DNA of 64,000 nucleotides from Laccaria trichodermophora (taxonomy: Eukaryota; Basidiomycota; Agaricomycetes; Agaricales; Hydnangiaceae). A program made the position numbers and the translations under genes. A model generated the notes under the pieces. It was not told the origin of the DNA, searched no databases, and saw only the letters and a list, made by a program, of their open reading frames with translations. Each line of letters begins with the position of its first letter. Position 1 is the first letter of the stretch. Shown one piece after another: positions 34,637-45,900 of this stretch. The stretch is from contig JACTVC010000015.1 in NCBI GenBank assembly GCA_018417955.1, forward strand, positions 459,862 through 523,861, given 5' to 3'.

Positions 34637-36757
34637 TCATACAGCGACGCCGAGGTCTTTTAACGAAAGCGCGTCTGCCTCGGTGATGAGTTTACAGTCC
34701 TTGATACGGACATACAAGATGTGCGCTGGCTGAAAGGCCTCCTGTGCAGCAATAAGTGTCGACACTATATTGCTTGATGGGGCGAAGGTTCCCCCAGTTA
34801 TCTGAGCTGAGGCGCTGTGTCCCTGAAGCTTACGAAGAGGTCTAATCTGCCTGCCCATAGATATTTCCTCTTTCTTCTCCGCGCCTTTTCCCCTTTCCGA
34901 TACCCCCGTGACAGGGTTAGCCGCTTTATCTTGGGGACCACCCGGATTTTTTTGGGGGTCCTCAGCATCGCGGACATCGGGCCTATTCCTGGAACGCACA
35001 ACAGCAAGCACGCTTCCAAAGTCCAGATCATGGCAGCCCCAAAATGACAAGGCCTCAAGTCGAGGGCAAACCTTGACGCCACGCCTAGGCTTAGTCGGAT
35101 TCGCCCCCTGTGGTGGGGCCTTAATGGCTCCGACGATCTTCTCCTCCAGCCCCTTCATCAGCCTTTCCACTCTTCCACATGCGTCAAGAGAGAGGGAGAC
35201 GAGGACAGGCATGTAACCCAACAATGCGTCTGCCCTTCCATACTCCGGTGAGATGGTGAAGCGGGATAGGGTCAGGTGGGTCAGATGGGGTAATCGAGGA
35301 TCGCGGAGAATGGATTCCAGCCGCGGCAAGATGGGTGGAGATATCTCTCCACCCTGTAGCGACTGTGCCGCGGTGTCGATGTTAGCCAACTCGATTTTTT
35401 CCAGAACTGGGAAGGTGAATTTCCGCACGACCGCAACGGCAGGCTCTTCGCCAGCGCATTGGAGACTGAGGTCACGGAGTGATGGGAAATCTACGACGCT
35501 TGGTAAGGCTAAACTCGCCGGTGGAGACGTGCTTTGATATCCTCGCCAAAGAAGCATGTCGCTTCGCTTGGGAGGAAGCTCCTCCACTTGGAGGTCAAAC
35601 TTTTCCAATCTTGGAACGTCAAGAAATGACATAAATCGGTGGACATCTGCAGCATACGGATAACTCCAATCAATAATCTTCAGATGATCGAGCCTGACAG
35701 GAGGTGTTGGTATCAAATGGGATTCCTCGTCAGGCGGGAGATCACCAGCGTCTTTTGAAAGCATGACATCGAAGAAAGGCACGGTGTTGTCCAGGGTAAG
35801 CTCTTCCAAACGGGGGGTAAGAGAGAGGAATTGGCAGATGTACGACATTTTTAAAAGGTATGCTGTTCTTCTCATCGGTAAGTTTTTCCGAGGGCAGAAC
35901 ACGAGGACCAATGATCTAAGATTAACTAGGAAGTATTTTGGAAGATTGAGAAGGGGGACTTCCTCCAGAACAAGATGGCGCAATCCGCTCCATCTCCGAG
36001 CGGAATCGTCCTCGTTCTCCGCTTGCTCGACTGGTTTATCTTTGAGATGGTCCCTCGACAGAAGGGGTATAGTATTCGAGTAAGCAGGACCTGGAATTAT
36101 GGCGCAGAGGTCGAGAGACTGTAGCTGGGAAAATTTATTGCCTGGACAGACCAGCGTCTTGATCACCATTTCAAGGGATTGTGGAGCTTTGCATCGGAAG
36201 AGTAGGGAGCGGATACGGGGGACATCGGCGACCAATTCGGTAAGGAGGTAATCCACACGCTTTGCTTCTTCGCTAAGCGTGATATCCGTAGAGCTGGAGT
36301 ATTGGAGATCCAACAAAGCGCCCCGGGATCGAGCCGTGAAAATTCGACCCCTGCGTGGGTTCCACGAGTAATCTTGAAAGGAAATCTGAGACCAAAGACG
36401 CGGGGTGGCGAGCGCTACGCAGCGCCAACGTTGGCACACATGGGAAATGACCACTGGTGGGTGATGCTGCACGTCATCGATGCAAAAGGCCTGATCATCA
36501 CGACCCCGGAGTGTAGTGCATTCCACAAATATATCCACTAGAAGTTCGGTTGGAAGCCAGTTGATAGGTTTCTTCTGAGCGTCTAGGCATATTTCCTTCG
36601 TTTCGAGTGCCACTCTCTCATCATGGACTGTGTCCATGAGCCGCCGGATGCCGTCCAAGAGTGTCTGATACTCTGCTTCGCGCCTGCGTAAGATGTCGAG
36701 TTGGGCTTTGACTACGGTAATGTCTTGGTCAATGGATGACTTTCTACGCCGATTCAT
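34637..36757 (-). CDS. F-box protein with leucine-rich C-terminal part, single exon
   Basis: A 706-residue uninterrupted reading frame. The track-length start is a TTG, and the first ATG (MNRRRKSS) at 36757 was used. Residues about 10-60 form a likely coiled coil (AQLDILRRREAEYQTLLDGI). An F-box-like domain follows (INWLPTELLVDIFVE ... ISHVCQRWRCVALATPRLWS). The remainder has irregular leucine-rich repeats (SLDLCAIIPG, LRHLVLEEVPLLNLP, LEELTLDNTVP, LTHLTLSRFTISP). Such proteins are substrate adaptors of SCF ubiquitin ligases and are heavily expanded in Agaricomycetes. The target is unknown. Lack of introns contrasts with its intron-rich neighbours. The C-terminal 100 residues include a polar insertion. 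Confidence 0.88.
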   Translation of the reverse strand: MNRRRKSSIDQDITVVKAQLDILRRREAEYQTLLDGIRRLMDTVHDERVALETKEICLDAQKKPINWLPTELLVDIFVECTTLRGRDDQAFCIDDVQHHPPVVISHVCQRWRCVALATPRLWSQISFQDYSWNPRRGRIFTARSRGALLDLQYSSSTDITLSEEAKRVDYLLTELVADVPRIRSLLFRCKAPQSLEMVIKTLVCPGNKFSQLQSLDLCAIIPGPAYSNTIPLLSRDHLKDKPVEQAENEDDSARRWSGLRHLVLEEVPLLNLPKYFLVNLRSLVLVFCPRKNLPMRRTAYLLKMSYICQFLSLTPRLEELTLDNTVPFFDVMLSKDAGDLPPDEESHLIPTPPVRLDHLKIIDWSYPYAADVHRFMSFLDVPRLEKFDLQVEELPPKRSDMLLWRGYQSTSPPASLALPSVVDFPSLRDLSLQCAGEEPAVAVVRKFTFPVLEKIELANIDTAAQSLQGGEISPPILPRLESILRDPRLPHLTHLTLSRFTISPEYGRADALLGYMPVLVSLSLDACGRVERLMKGLEEKIVGAIKAPPQGANPTKPRRGVKVCPRLEALSFWGCHDLDFGSVLAVVRSRNRPDVRDAEDPQKNPGGPQDKAANPVTGVSERGKGAEKKEEISMGRQIRPLRKLQGHSASAQITGGTFAPSSNIVSTLIAAQEAFQPAHILYVRIKDCKLITEADALSLKDLGVAV

Positions 36758-37444
36758 TGTCAAATCGAGTCAGCGGACTTTGTTTGACGTGAGCAAAGCG
36801 CGGTGAAAGATGTGTCACATGATCGGGTTACATTGAAGGCTCGTCACATTTCGTCACACCGGTTGGTCTCCACCAATTTCAGCCGAGTGTCAAATTTCTC
36901 GTTCGATGTGCAATGATAAAGTGTATTTATAAAGGTTATTCTCCCCAGTGTAGTTGATATAAATCGCTGGCTAACGGTCAATCTCAAGCTCTCTTCAGCT
37001 CCCTTGACAACTAAGTAGTCCAACTTTCCATTGCAGAGCAGAGCGGAGGTTGAACGGAGTGCCTCCTCTTGGTCTTCTTCCCCACGATAACTGACGCCTT
37101 TTGCTGCCAAATATTCCAATGCGGACAACCACTTGAACCTCCTTTGTCAAAGCTAAGGTTTGTTTATGTGACACCTGATTTGAATGACTATTGACCCAAC
37201 ACCCTTAGGAGAAGACGCCACGTAAATCAATGCCTCGTTTTCAATTCAAACGGGCCTCGTTGAGCGGCCCGTTCAGGTCTCAAGGTTGATAATATATCGT
37301 AGGGTCGTCAGAAAAGGTCAGAAACCTTCAGAAACCGGCAGGGGTCAGGTGGTAATTGACATAACTTGATTAGAATTGCTGATGAAACTTTAAAAAGGGA
37401 CAATATATACCCCCTATCCTCCAAGTCAATCCATCGCCTCAGTG
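36758..37444. other. Intergenic, with one coding-like minus-strand stretch
   Basis: On the minus strand, 37137-36844 reads KWLSALEYLAAKGVSYRGEE, then ALLCNGKLDYLVVKGAEES. It has no ATG start and no known domain. It may be a relic of a neighbouring F-box or other gene. The rest is the GH31 upstream region. Confidence 0.3.
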
Positions 37445-40400
37445 ATGTTGCTCCTCAGCTATGTGACGGTTTTTTTACTACGGTTTTCCTCTGCCACACC
37501 CAGTCAATATCCGCCGCTTCAAGATCCACTTGCATCTCCCGTTCATTCCTCAAACGTTTCGGGATGCCCAGGTACCTCCCATTTGTCTATCGGTTGGACT
37601 TTATTTTGACCTACTCAGGATATGTGCTTGGTTCTCTGAAGCAAAGATCAACAGGACTTACAGCTCAGCTAAGTCTGGTTGGGCCCGCGTGCAATGCCTT
37701 TGGACGCGACATCTCAAAGCTGACAGTTCAAGTCACTTACGAGAGTGAGACTCGGTACGTCCTGTTTAAGGCCACCCCGTTGTTGGCTCTTAGTTGAGAT
37801 CCCCATAGTCTTCATGTCAATATCTTTGATACCGATGACAAACAGTACACCATCCCTCATTCTGTCATCGAGCGTCCAGCCCCACCCACGAATTCTTTTG
37901 CACAAAGCTCCGATCTGGTATTCAACTACGATTCATCACCATTTGCATTCTGGATCACGCGAAGGTCTCAACCTAAGGCTGCCCCCCTTTTCGACACCAG
38001 GATCAGTTCTTTTCCGAAGGCTCCCATAGGGCCTGTTGTAGTATCAGACACCAGCATCACGTTGGACGGCTTCCCACTTGTGTTTGAGGACCAGTACCTC
38101 CAAGTAACATCCATCCTCTTTCACAGCATAGTCATACTAACTTTCGTTCCAGTTGAGTTCAGCTCTTCCACTTGATACTAATATCTATGGTCTCGGTGAG
38201 GTTGTAGCGAGCTCTGGTTTCAGGAGAAGTATTGGGGTGCCCCACGGTTCTATTCAGACGATGTGGGCGCGTGATGTTGCTGATCCCGTGGACGAGAATG
38301 TGTTTGTATACCTCCTATTACAAACGCTACTTTCACTGACGGACTTCACTTAGGTATGGGTCACATCCCATCTACTTGGAGCACCGAGTTGACTCAGCGA
38401 CAAACAAGTCTCAATCTCACGGTGTTTTTTTGCTCAGGTATACTATTCGATGCCACACTTGTATAATTTGAGACTGACGTTTCTGACAGTGCTGCCGGAG
38501 GGGACATACTTCTCGTCACACCTGCCGGTTCTAAAGTATCATTGATTGAATACAGGATGATTGGAGGCGTGTTTGATTTCTACTTTTTCTCTGGACCCAC
38601 GCCAAACAGCGTCATCGAACAATATGGCGAGCTTGTTGGCTTTCCTGCTTGGCAGCCCATTTGGGGCTTCGGGTTCCATCTTTGCAGGTCTTTCTGTTTG
38701 GTGCAGCTGTGTTCAAGGCCTCCGCTTACTTGCCCTACAGATGGGGTTACCAGGACTTAAAGGAAACGAAGGATCAAGTAATCAGGATGCGAGAGGCGAA
38801 CATCCCTCTGGAAGGTGACCCAGCTTGTTCTATACTCCGAGCTGTTTCACACTGCTGTTCCGACAGTTATGTGGAACGACATCGATCTTTATCATGCAGT
38901 CCGAGATTTCACCTCTGATCCAGTAACGTTTCCTGGAGACGAGATGCGGGCTTTCATCAGGGAGCTGGTTCGTAACCCTCACGCTTTCCTCTTAACCCCG
39001 CTTTCGTATTGACTTGACCGATACTTGGCACTTTAGGCATCCAATAACCAACGGTGCAAGTCTCGGAGCATAGCATCATTCGAAACTTGGAACTGATTCG
39101 GAATTCTCGATGTTTAGACATCCCGATCGTGGATGCTGCTATTCCAAAGCAGGTCAATGTGACGGACGTTGTAAGTGCGAAATCGATGATACCGCCCCGT
39201 CTGCTGTTTCGGGTTGCTGACTGCAGTTCAGTATGATCCCTACACTAGAGGCGCACAAGAGTGAGCTTCCGGTGTTCTTTCTCTTCCCTATCTGTCCCCT
39301 ACTTTCAATTGTTTTTGATGGCCGAGCTTGACAGATGTGGGCTGATCTTTACCTATTTTCTCCGCCTATACGCAGACGTGTGTTTATCACGAATCCCGAT
39401 GGGTCTGAGTACGTTGGACAGGTGTGGCCAGGGTTCACGGTAAGTTTGGAACCTGCCACGGGCTACACGGTTATGTCGTCTGACCCTGCCAAATTGGCAT
39501 AAAGGTGTTTCCCGATTGGTTCCAACGAAGCACTCAGCGGTGGTGGACAGACGCCCTACGTAATTGGAGTGCCAGCGGGATTGAGTTCTCAGGAATATGG
39601 TTAGACATGAACGAGGCTAGTTCGTTCTGCGATGGTTCATGGTTTGTTATTTTGGGATCTACCTTGATGGACTGATATATAATATTTCAGCGGAACTGAA
39701 GCGTATTTGTCGAATACCAGCGTCCCTTTCATCCTGCCAGGTGATCCCGGAAATCTTGTTTTGGGTAACTCCTCGTCATCTGATCGGAAGAGATCTCTAC
39801 TAACTTTGAACATTCCTCTCCAGGTTACCCGGAATGGTATGTCGCTGATCAACATTTTTTTACCCTCATAATCACGTTGTCACCAAAACGAAGCTATAAT
39901 TCCACTATCTTCGGACCTAGCGGCAACATCACTTTGAACGGAAAGCTCACATGTCGTTTCAACGCCACACAAGTTTCAACTTCTCCTGCCAATAAGCGAG
40001 GGTTGGGCGCAGGTCAGCAGAAGGGCGTTGATCTCAACGTACCCCCATATGCTATCCATAACGGTGAGGATTCTTGCCACACTTAAACTTCACGTCTCAC
40101 AGACTGTTAGGCAACGGTCGCTTGTCCCTGCATGCATTGGCGACTAATGCCTCGCACGCGGACGGTCAGGTTGAGCTGGATGTGCACAACCTTTGGGGTT
40201 TGATGGAGGAGAAAGCTACACATCTGGCTGTGCAGGATATACATCCGGGAAAACGGCCATTTCTCATCAGTCGCTCGACATTTCCCTCTTCTGGTAAATG
40301 GACTGGTCATTGGGTACGTTTCCGCTTCTTTCATCGCCTACGCCACCTCAATCGTTCTGATGAACTAGCTTGGAGATAATTACAGTTTGTGGGCTTACCT

Positions 40401-41560
40401 ACGGTACAGTCTAGCTGTGAGTGATAACTCATTGTGGTTAATGGTGTCTCAAATTATTACCAGGGCGTGCTGCAGTTCCAGCTATTCCAAATTCCTTTCG
40501 TTGGTGCAGATGCCTGCGGGTTCAGTGTGTTTCTAGCAATCGACTTTATCCTGGGTTTTCACTCTAACTTTCTTGTATTTGTAGATGGTAACACGGATGA
40601 GGAGTTATGCAACCGTTGGATGCAGCTATCTGCGTTTACTCCTTTCTATCGAAACCACAACGTTAGGGGTGCTATCCCACAAGAACCCTACCGATGGGAC
40701 AGCGTAGCTAACGCGTCGCGCACTGCCATTGCTATTCGATATTCGCTGTTGCCTTACTGGGTACGTTGTTGCGGCATTTACATCTTCCATATTGACCAGG
40801 GTATCTCTAGTACACTCTCTTTGCGGCTGCATCTACCAGGGGTACTCCCCCAGTCCGCGCCCTGTTCTTTGAGTTTCCCGATGAACTCGAGCTCTTAGGG
40901 GTCGATAGCCAGTTCTTGGTTGGTCCGGATCTTCTGATCACACCCGTGCTCCAACCGAACGTTTCCACAGTTGATGGTACGTTTGACCACACCTTTCCAC
41001 CTGTTGGTCTCAGTTTGACGCCACACTCCGTGCTCATAGGGATCTTTCCCGGGAGAGGTCAAGTGACGTGGCGAGACTGGTACACACACGACGCTGTTGA
41101 AGCTGGGTCAGCAGGTCTACCAATCAAGCTATCTGCACCTTTGGGGCACATCAACGTCCATATCCGGGATGGTTCTGCCATCTTCCTCCACTCTGCACCG
41201 GGGTACACGATTGAGGAGACTCGTCAGGGGCCTTACTCGTTGCTTGTTTCTCTGAATGCAGCTGGGACGGCTTATGGCACTGTCTACATAGACGACGGGT
41301 TGAGCAATCCGCCAGGACCCAGCAAAACGCTTACCGTCACTGTTGCCGACTGTCAGGTTAGGGTCAGCGTACAAGGAGACTTTAAGATTACACAAAAGTT
41401 GGAAGACGTGACCGTATTGGGAGTGTCAAAGAAACCTACCATCGTTGCTGTGAACGGGGTGAAGATGACAGAATGGACATATGCCCTACAGCAAGCTAAG
41501 CTAACTGTGCCAGGCGTTAGCACAGATTTGAATCGTCGGCTGTCTGTGAAGTGGGACTAA
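37445..41560 (+). CDS. Glycoside hydrolase family 31 alpha-glucosidase, about 22 exons
   Basis: A secreted alpha-glucosidase acting on terminal alpha-glucosidic bonds. The signal peptide is at the start ([17 protein letters not shown]). The N-terminal beta-domain has [16 protein letters not shown] and NIYGLGE. The barrel contains [12 protein letters not shown] and [14 protein letters not shown]. The nucleophile Asp is in WLDMNE (GAC at 39604-39606), and the acid/base Asp is in [14 protein letters not shown] (GAT at 40375-40377). Then come [20 protein letters not shown] and [13 protein letters not shown]. The reading frame stays open when exons are joined. One intron (39056-39117) must use a GC donor (GCAAGT). 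Micro-exons of 19 nt (39037-39055) and 13 nt (39824-39836, encoding GYPEC across junctions) are needed. Its architecture fits Aspergillus AgdA-like enzymes. The gene appears intact, near 890-900 residues. Confidence 0.93.
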
Positions 41561-42429
41561 TCTCATCTATGACAGGTAGATGAATTCTATGTATTGTGTT
41601 ATAAACGCCTAGCTCAGAAGTTGAGATGGATCTACTTCTAAAAACTTCACTGGCGACAGTCTGGAAGAATTGCAAAGACTCCAGAACGCTGCGCCCTCCG
41701 TAACTTTGCAAAGCCCATACATGTGATCATTTGCAACATTGTACTCACACCATTTGCGCGCTACGAATTGTGGTTTCCACGCCTGGGTGAGATCAGTTGA
41801 TCAACGAAGTCTGAAACGATGTGATTAGCAAGTGGTATACGCAGAGAAGGCAAAGAAGGAGCGAACGAACCTGGTTCATGAAGAAACGTAGGTGTTGTCT
41901 ATAGGCTTGCCTTTGCCGATCCAAGGACAGCAAGTTCGTGATGATCTAAAAATCCCGTGGCACGGGATGGGCAACACTGCAATGTAGCAGCGTCCAGACC
42001 ATCGCGATGCTGTACGACGACGATAACGATCTGGGCCACATCCAGCAGCAGGAAATAACTCAAATCACTCTCGAGTTTCATTGGCTAAAACACTTTGACT
42101 CGCTTGTAACGTTCAACACCGTGTTCTTCCGGGATCCACTGGCATCCAAGATGCAGTTAAGGTCATTGCAGACCACCAGGTGGAACCAAAGCTCTACTGC
42201 TAGCACTCCCTCCCTTGTCCTTAGCGCCAAAGAGTGTTTCATGGCTCTCAAGCACTGATACCGCATCTACGTCATGGCGGAGAAGACGTGCAGGTCGCCG
42301 ATGGGAAGGACTGGCAGGAGAGGATGTTTGCGAAATTGCATCATTCAGGGGCCATTGGTGGATGGTCGTAGCCTCCCGGCTTGACTCTTCCGAAACTCGT
42401 GGTAAGGTGGATTCTTTCTAAGGGTTGTT
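41561..42429. other. Intergenic, no gene seen
   Basis: 3' flank of GH31, then short frames without domains. Confidence 0.4.
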
Positions 42430-42800
42430 ATGCCTGCGTTTGGCGGCAACGAAGATTCAAAATGGCTACAGCTGGCATGCTGAGCCTCGTGATGCTCAGG
42501 AAGGTTCTTTGGCTTCGCAGCGGGTAACAAAGCTTTCTACCATGCTCTGATAACTCAGAGGGCCAATGGTACTGCCCTGGCTGTTTCATTTCCTTGTGGC
42601 TTGAAGAACACGAACAACTAAGACGGTCCTCGAAGGTACCCTCGCTGAGGCTCGATTGCAGTTTCTTTTTGACTGACCCGATGATGGGGCAGGGCAACAG
42701 ATCTGGTGAAGCTTAATGATCATTGGTCTTTTGAACAGAGAGTGATATTGGAGACAATCGCGCCAGATTTTGTATAGATATGATAGTACACTATACGATA
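42430..42800 (-). pseudogene. Fourth, decayed unit of the tandem-domain family
   Basis: Minus strand: after an acceptor-like TATAG comes VYYHIYTKSGAIVSNITLCS, then KDQ and a stop. Downstream in another frame is IIGSVKKKLQSSLSEG, which aligns with the PPHT..SLK...EG core of intact units, followed by a trace of the later strand region. Start, LGRI segment and PM.D..PMALVV segments are absent or unreadable. It lies directly downstream of the large gene's probable C-terminus. Confidence 0.6.
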
Positions 42801-42941
42801 TTCAGACGCAATGCGGTGGAAAGAAGTGGCGAAACTTGCAATAACAAAATTAGACCGCGAGGCCTTGTGCCTACTCTGCACTCGCCCCAACATCAAGAGC
42901 TTCCTCAGACGGTAAGGGGGTGACACATGCTGATACAATGG

Positions 42942-45900
42942 TCATCGGTAAGACGTTTCATAGCTTTTGCAGTCAGCAGACTTACCACCGTAAACAACTA
43001 ATAAGAAAACGATTCAGAGGAGCTCGAAACATCGCACTAAATGATCACTTACAGCCCACTCTCCCAGCAGAGTTGACAGCGGTATAGCCGTAATGGGAGT
43101 ATATATCCGCTGGCAAGAAGATGTGAAGCGATGGACGAGGGAGTAACGCCAGGGGCAGGTCGTACCTGGCAACCAACTCGTATAAGTCTCAACACCATCT
43201 GTGAGTAGAACTTCGCCGGCTTTGACGTCAAGCCAAGATTTACCACCAGGTTCTGTGCAACAAATTGAAACCGTCAGCAAAGCGTCATATGGAAAGAGCA
43301 CAAGTATCCTAACGATGCGGGCGTGTCACTTGAAGCTTCTTCGTGAATGTTGGATGTTGTGAAGAATAGGCTCTCCACGGATCCTTGTTGACGACGCAGA
43401 CGACCGCCATTGGATGCTCTTCATTGTGACCGCAGGTGAGACTAGAGATAAGTTGACTATCGATCACGGGTTCGTCGTTGCTGCCTTCCTCGTACAGTTG
43501 CATGACCAGGGTCGAAATTCCTTCCACGGTTGCAATGTGACACTTCAACGATGAGAGTATGTGGGGTGGAGAGACGAAGAATAGATCAACGCGCCCTAAG
43601 GAGAACTCATCCTTGTTGAAAGATGTTCTTGATTTGGCTGCGGCATCTCTATTGTAGAGACGATAATACACTGTCGAGGAAGCGGGTTTCAATGATACTA
43701 GTTAGGCAAGAGGCGATAAAATGGTACCATAGCGTGGGATGTGCTCAGGCTTGTACTTCTTTAGTGACCTTTTCAGGCCTTTGACTGGTCTCCGCTGTGA
43801 AGGCACAACCAATGCCATGGGCTCATGCTCAGACAAGCCTGGGCCAGACGGGCCGAGAAGAGAGAGATGGGTTGAGTCTTCCATGGGAGTCTGGCTGGAA
43901 AGTGCAACATATAACGTTGCGTTCTCCACTGAAGGAAAGCCTTCGATCTTGCAAAGGTAAGCCTTGAGGGACGCAGCAGTATGTGGTGGTGAAACGGATC
44001 CCGGAAAAATACGGCCAAGGAAATGATCGGTAAGGTTGGATGAGTTGGTTTCTATAGCACCTTCTCTCGTGTAGATTCGATAATGGACTGTTAAACAGCT
44101 TCAAATCAGGTAGATTTTATACTCGACGACGATGCTGCCTCACCATAACGGACATTCGTCTGTGTGCGAAGCTTTCCTCGACTGGGCTTTACGGCTTCTC
44201 TCTCATCGATCGAGTCGACGACCAAAACTACTGGCTCGTGCTCATATAAACCAGGCCCAGATTGAGCGGTCAGGGAGAGGCGAGTGTCGTCCTCCATCGG
44301 CGTGTAACTTAGAACCGAGAGATACAGATTGGATTTGTCCCACGTCTTGAAACCCTCTGTCCGAGACAAGACGTTCTTTAGGAGAATCACTGTATAGGGA
44401 GGCGCAACGTCTTTGGCGTCAATCCGGCCCAAGGATCGGTCATTTGAATAGATGGCATTGTTTGATTCGATGGCACCATCTTTGGTATATAAACGGTAAT
44501 ACACTAAGGATCTGTTAGAATGATGGTGCAGGGGGGTTCAAGAGCACATACCGTAGCGAGGCCCACTTCTCACTGTCGCTTCCCTTATCGTCCCCTTCTC
44601 AATAACAGATAGATTCGCATCTATTTCGGGATTCGTGGAATGACTGGGGCCAGCAGCATGGGTTGTGTAACTAGGCGCTCGAGTGAAGCTAGTCCGATAC
44701 GTGGGTGATCGCGCAAGAGGCGATTCCTCGTCAGAGCTCTTTCTGCTCATCTTGGACAAGATGGTATTCAACCTGCGCAGTGCCATGAACGGTTGTGAAG
44801 GCCCTGGTTTTTGATCCTTAGCCTCCAATTTGACAGAGACATCAGATGATGTACTGAGGTGTTGAGATGGCCTTGTTTTCTCTTCTAGGTAGACGGTACC
44901 TGAAAGAAAAAAATTGAATCCTTGATTGACATCACCATGGTTAGTCAGCCTCACCATTCCTCTCTTCAATGATATGAAATGCCTCTTGAATCCGATGTGG
45001 AAGGTCTTTGGCTGTATACGTCCAATCATTATCCTAACATCCGCTTTATACATGAGGTCAAGTCATGAAGTTCATGGCTCACTGAGTCTCGAATCACAGA
45101 GCACCAATCGCTGTCATGGACAACTACAACCTTTGCCTTCGGACACTGTGAAAGGAGTGATTAACGACAAGTTCCGGTTGGTCGTAATGAACGGCACCTT
45201 TTGTAGTAGCATGTCAACGACGTAGGTTGCGGGATGAGCGGAGAGTATCTTTGCGGAGACATCAACATTTGTAGATAAATCTGGAAGCGCTTACCTTTTC
45301 AGGAGTCACCGAATCGATCAACTTGGAAGTGCCCTCGCGACTATATCCACAGAAAGAGCCTATGAGATCTTATCCGTTGGAACGGTCACGAGCACAAGAG
45401 AGATATAAGAGCGTGCCTGGAAGCGAGCTCACGGGACCACACACTGAAGCTGGAGGGCTCCCGGGGGACCGGGCAGATGTTCGGTGGTCTGCTGAAGCTG
45501 TTGCTTTCGCTTGAAGACGTTCCCAGTCACCAACCCTCAGCGCAGGGGTAAGCGACCTTACGAATGTGCACTGATTTCGTAAAGGTCTGACGTCATCAAC
45601 TTCCAGGAGGTCGATAAGCTCATCATCTTCAGGTCCAGCCTTGACGTCTGCCGCACCCTGTTTTTCCCAAACAAGTGTCGGGTACAGGGTGTGCGGAGCT
45701 TCCCTACTAACACTGAACTTCAAAAGAGTCGCATCGTCTTCACGTTTCGACTGGGCGTGCGAGTATGCTGCGATTCCCCACGAAGTTGTCTTGTCGCACC
45801 CAGTAACCAGGTGAAGTTCCGCATTGCCAATTTCTCGACCACAAGGCCCGTTGGCATATTGATACCAGCTCTCAACATGAAGGGCTGCGTGATCTCTGAA

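Noticed and set aside
42007..42266. Overlapping frames on both strands downstream of GH31
   Set aside because: No domain, no splice chain and no similarity to neighbours.
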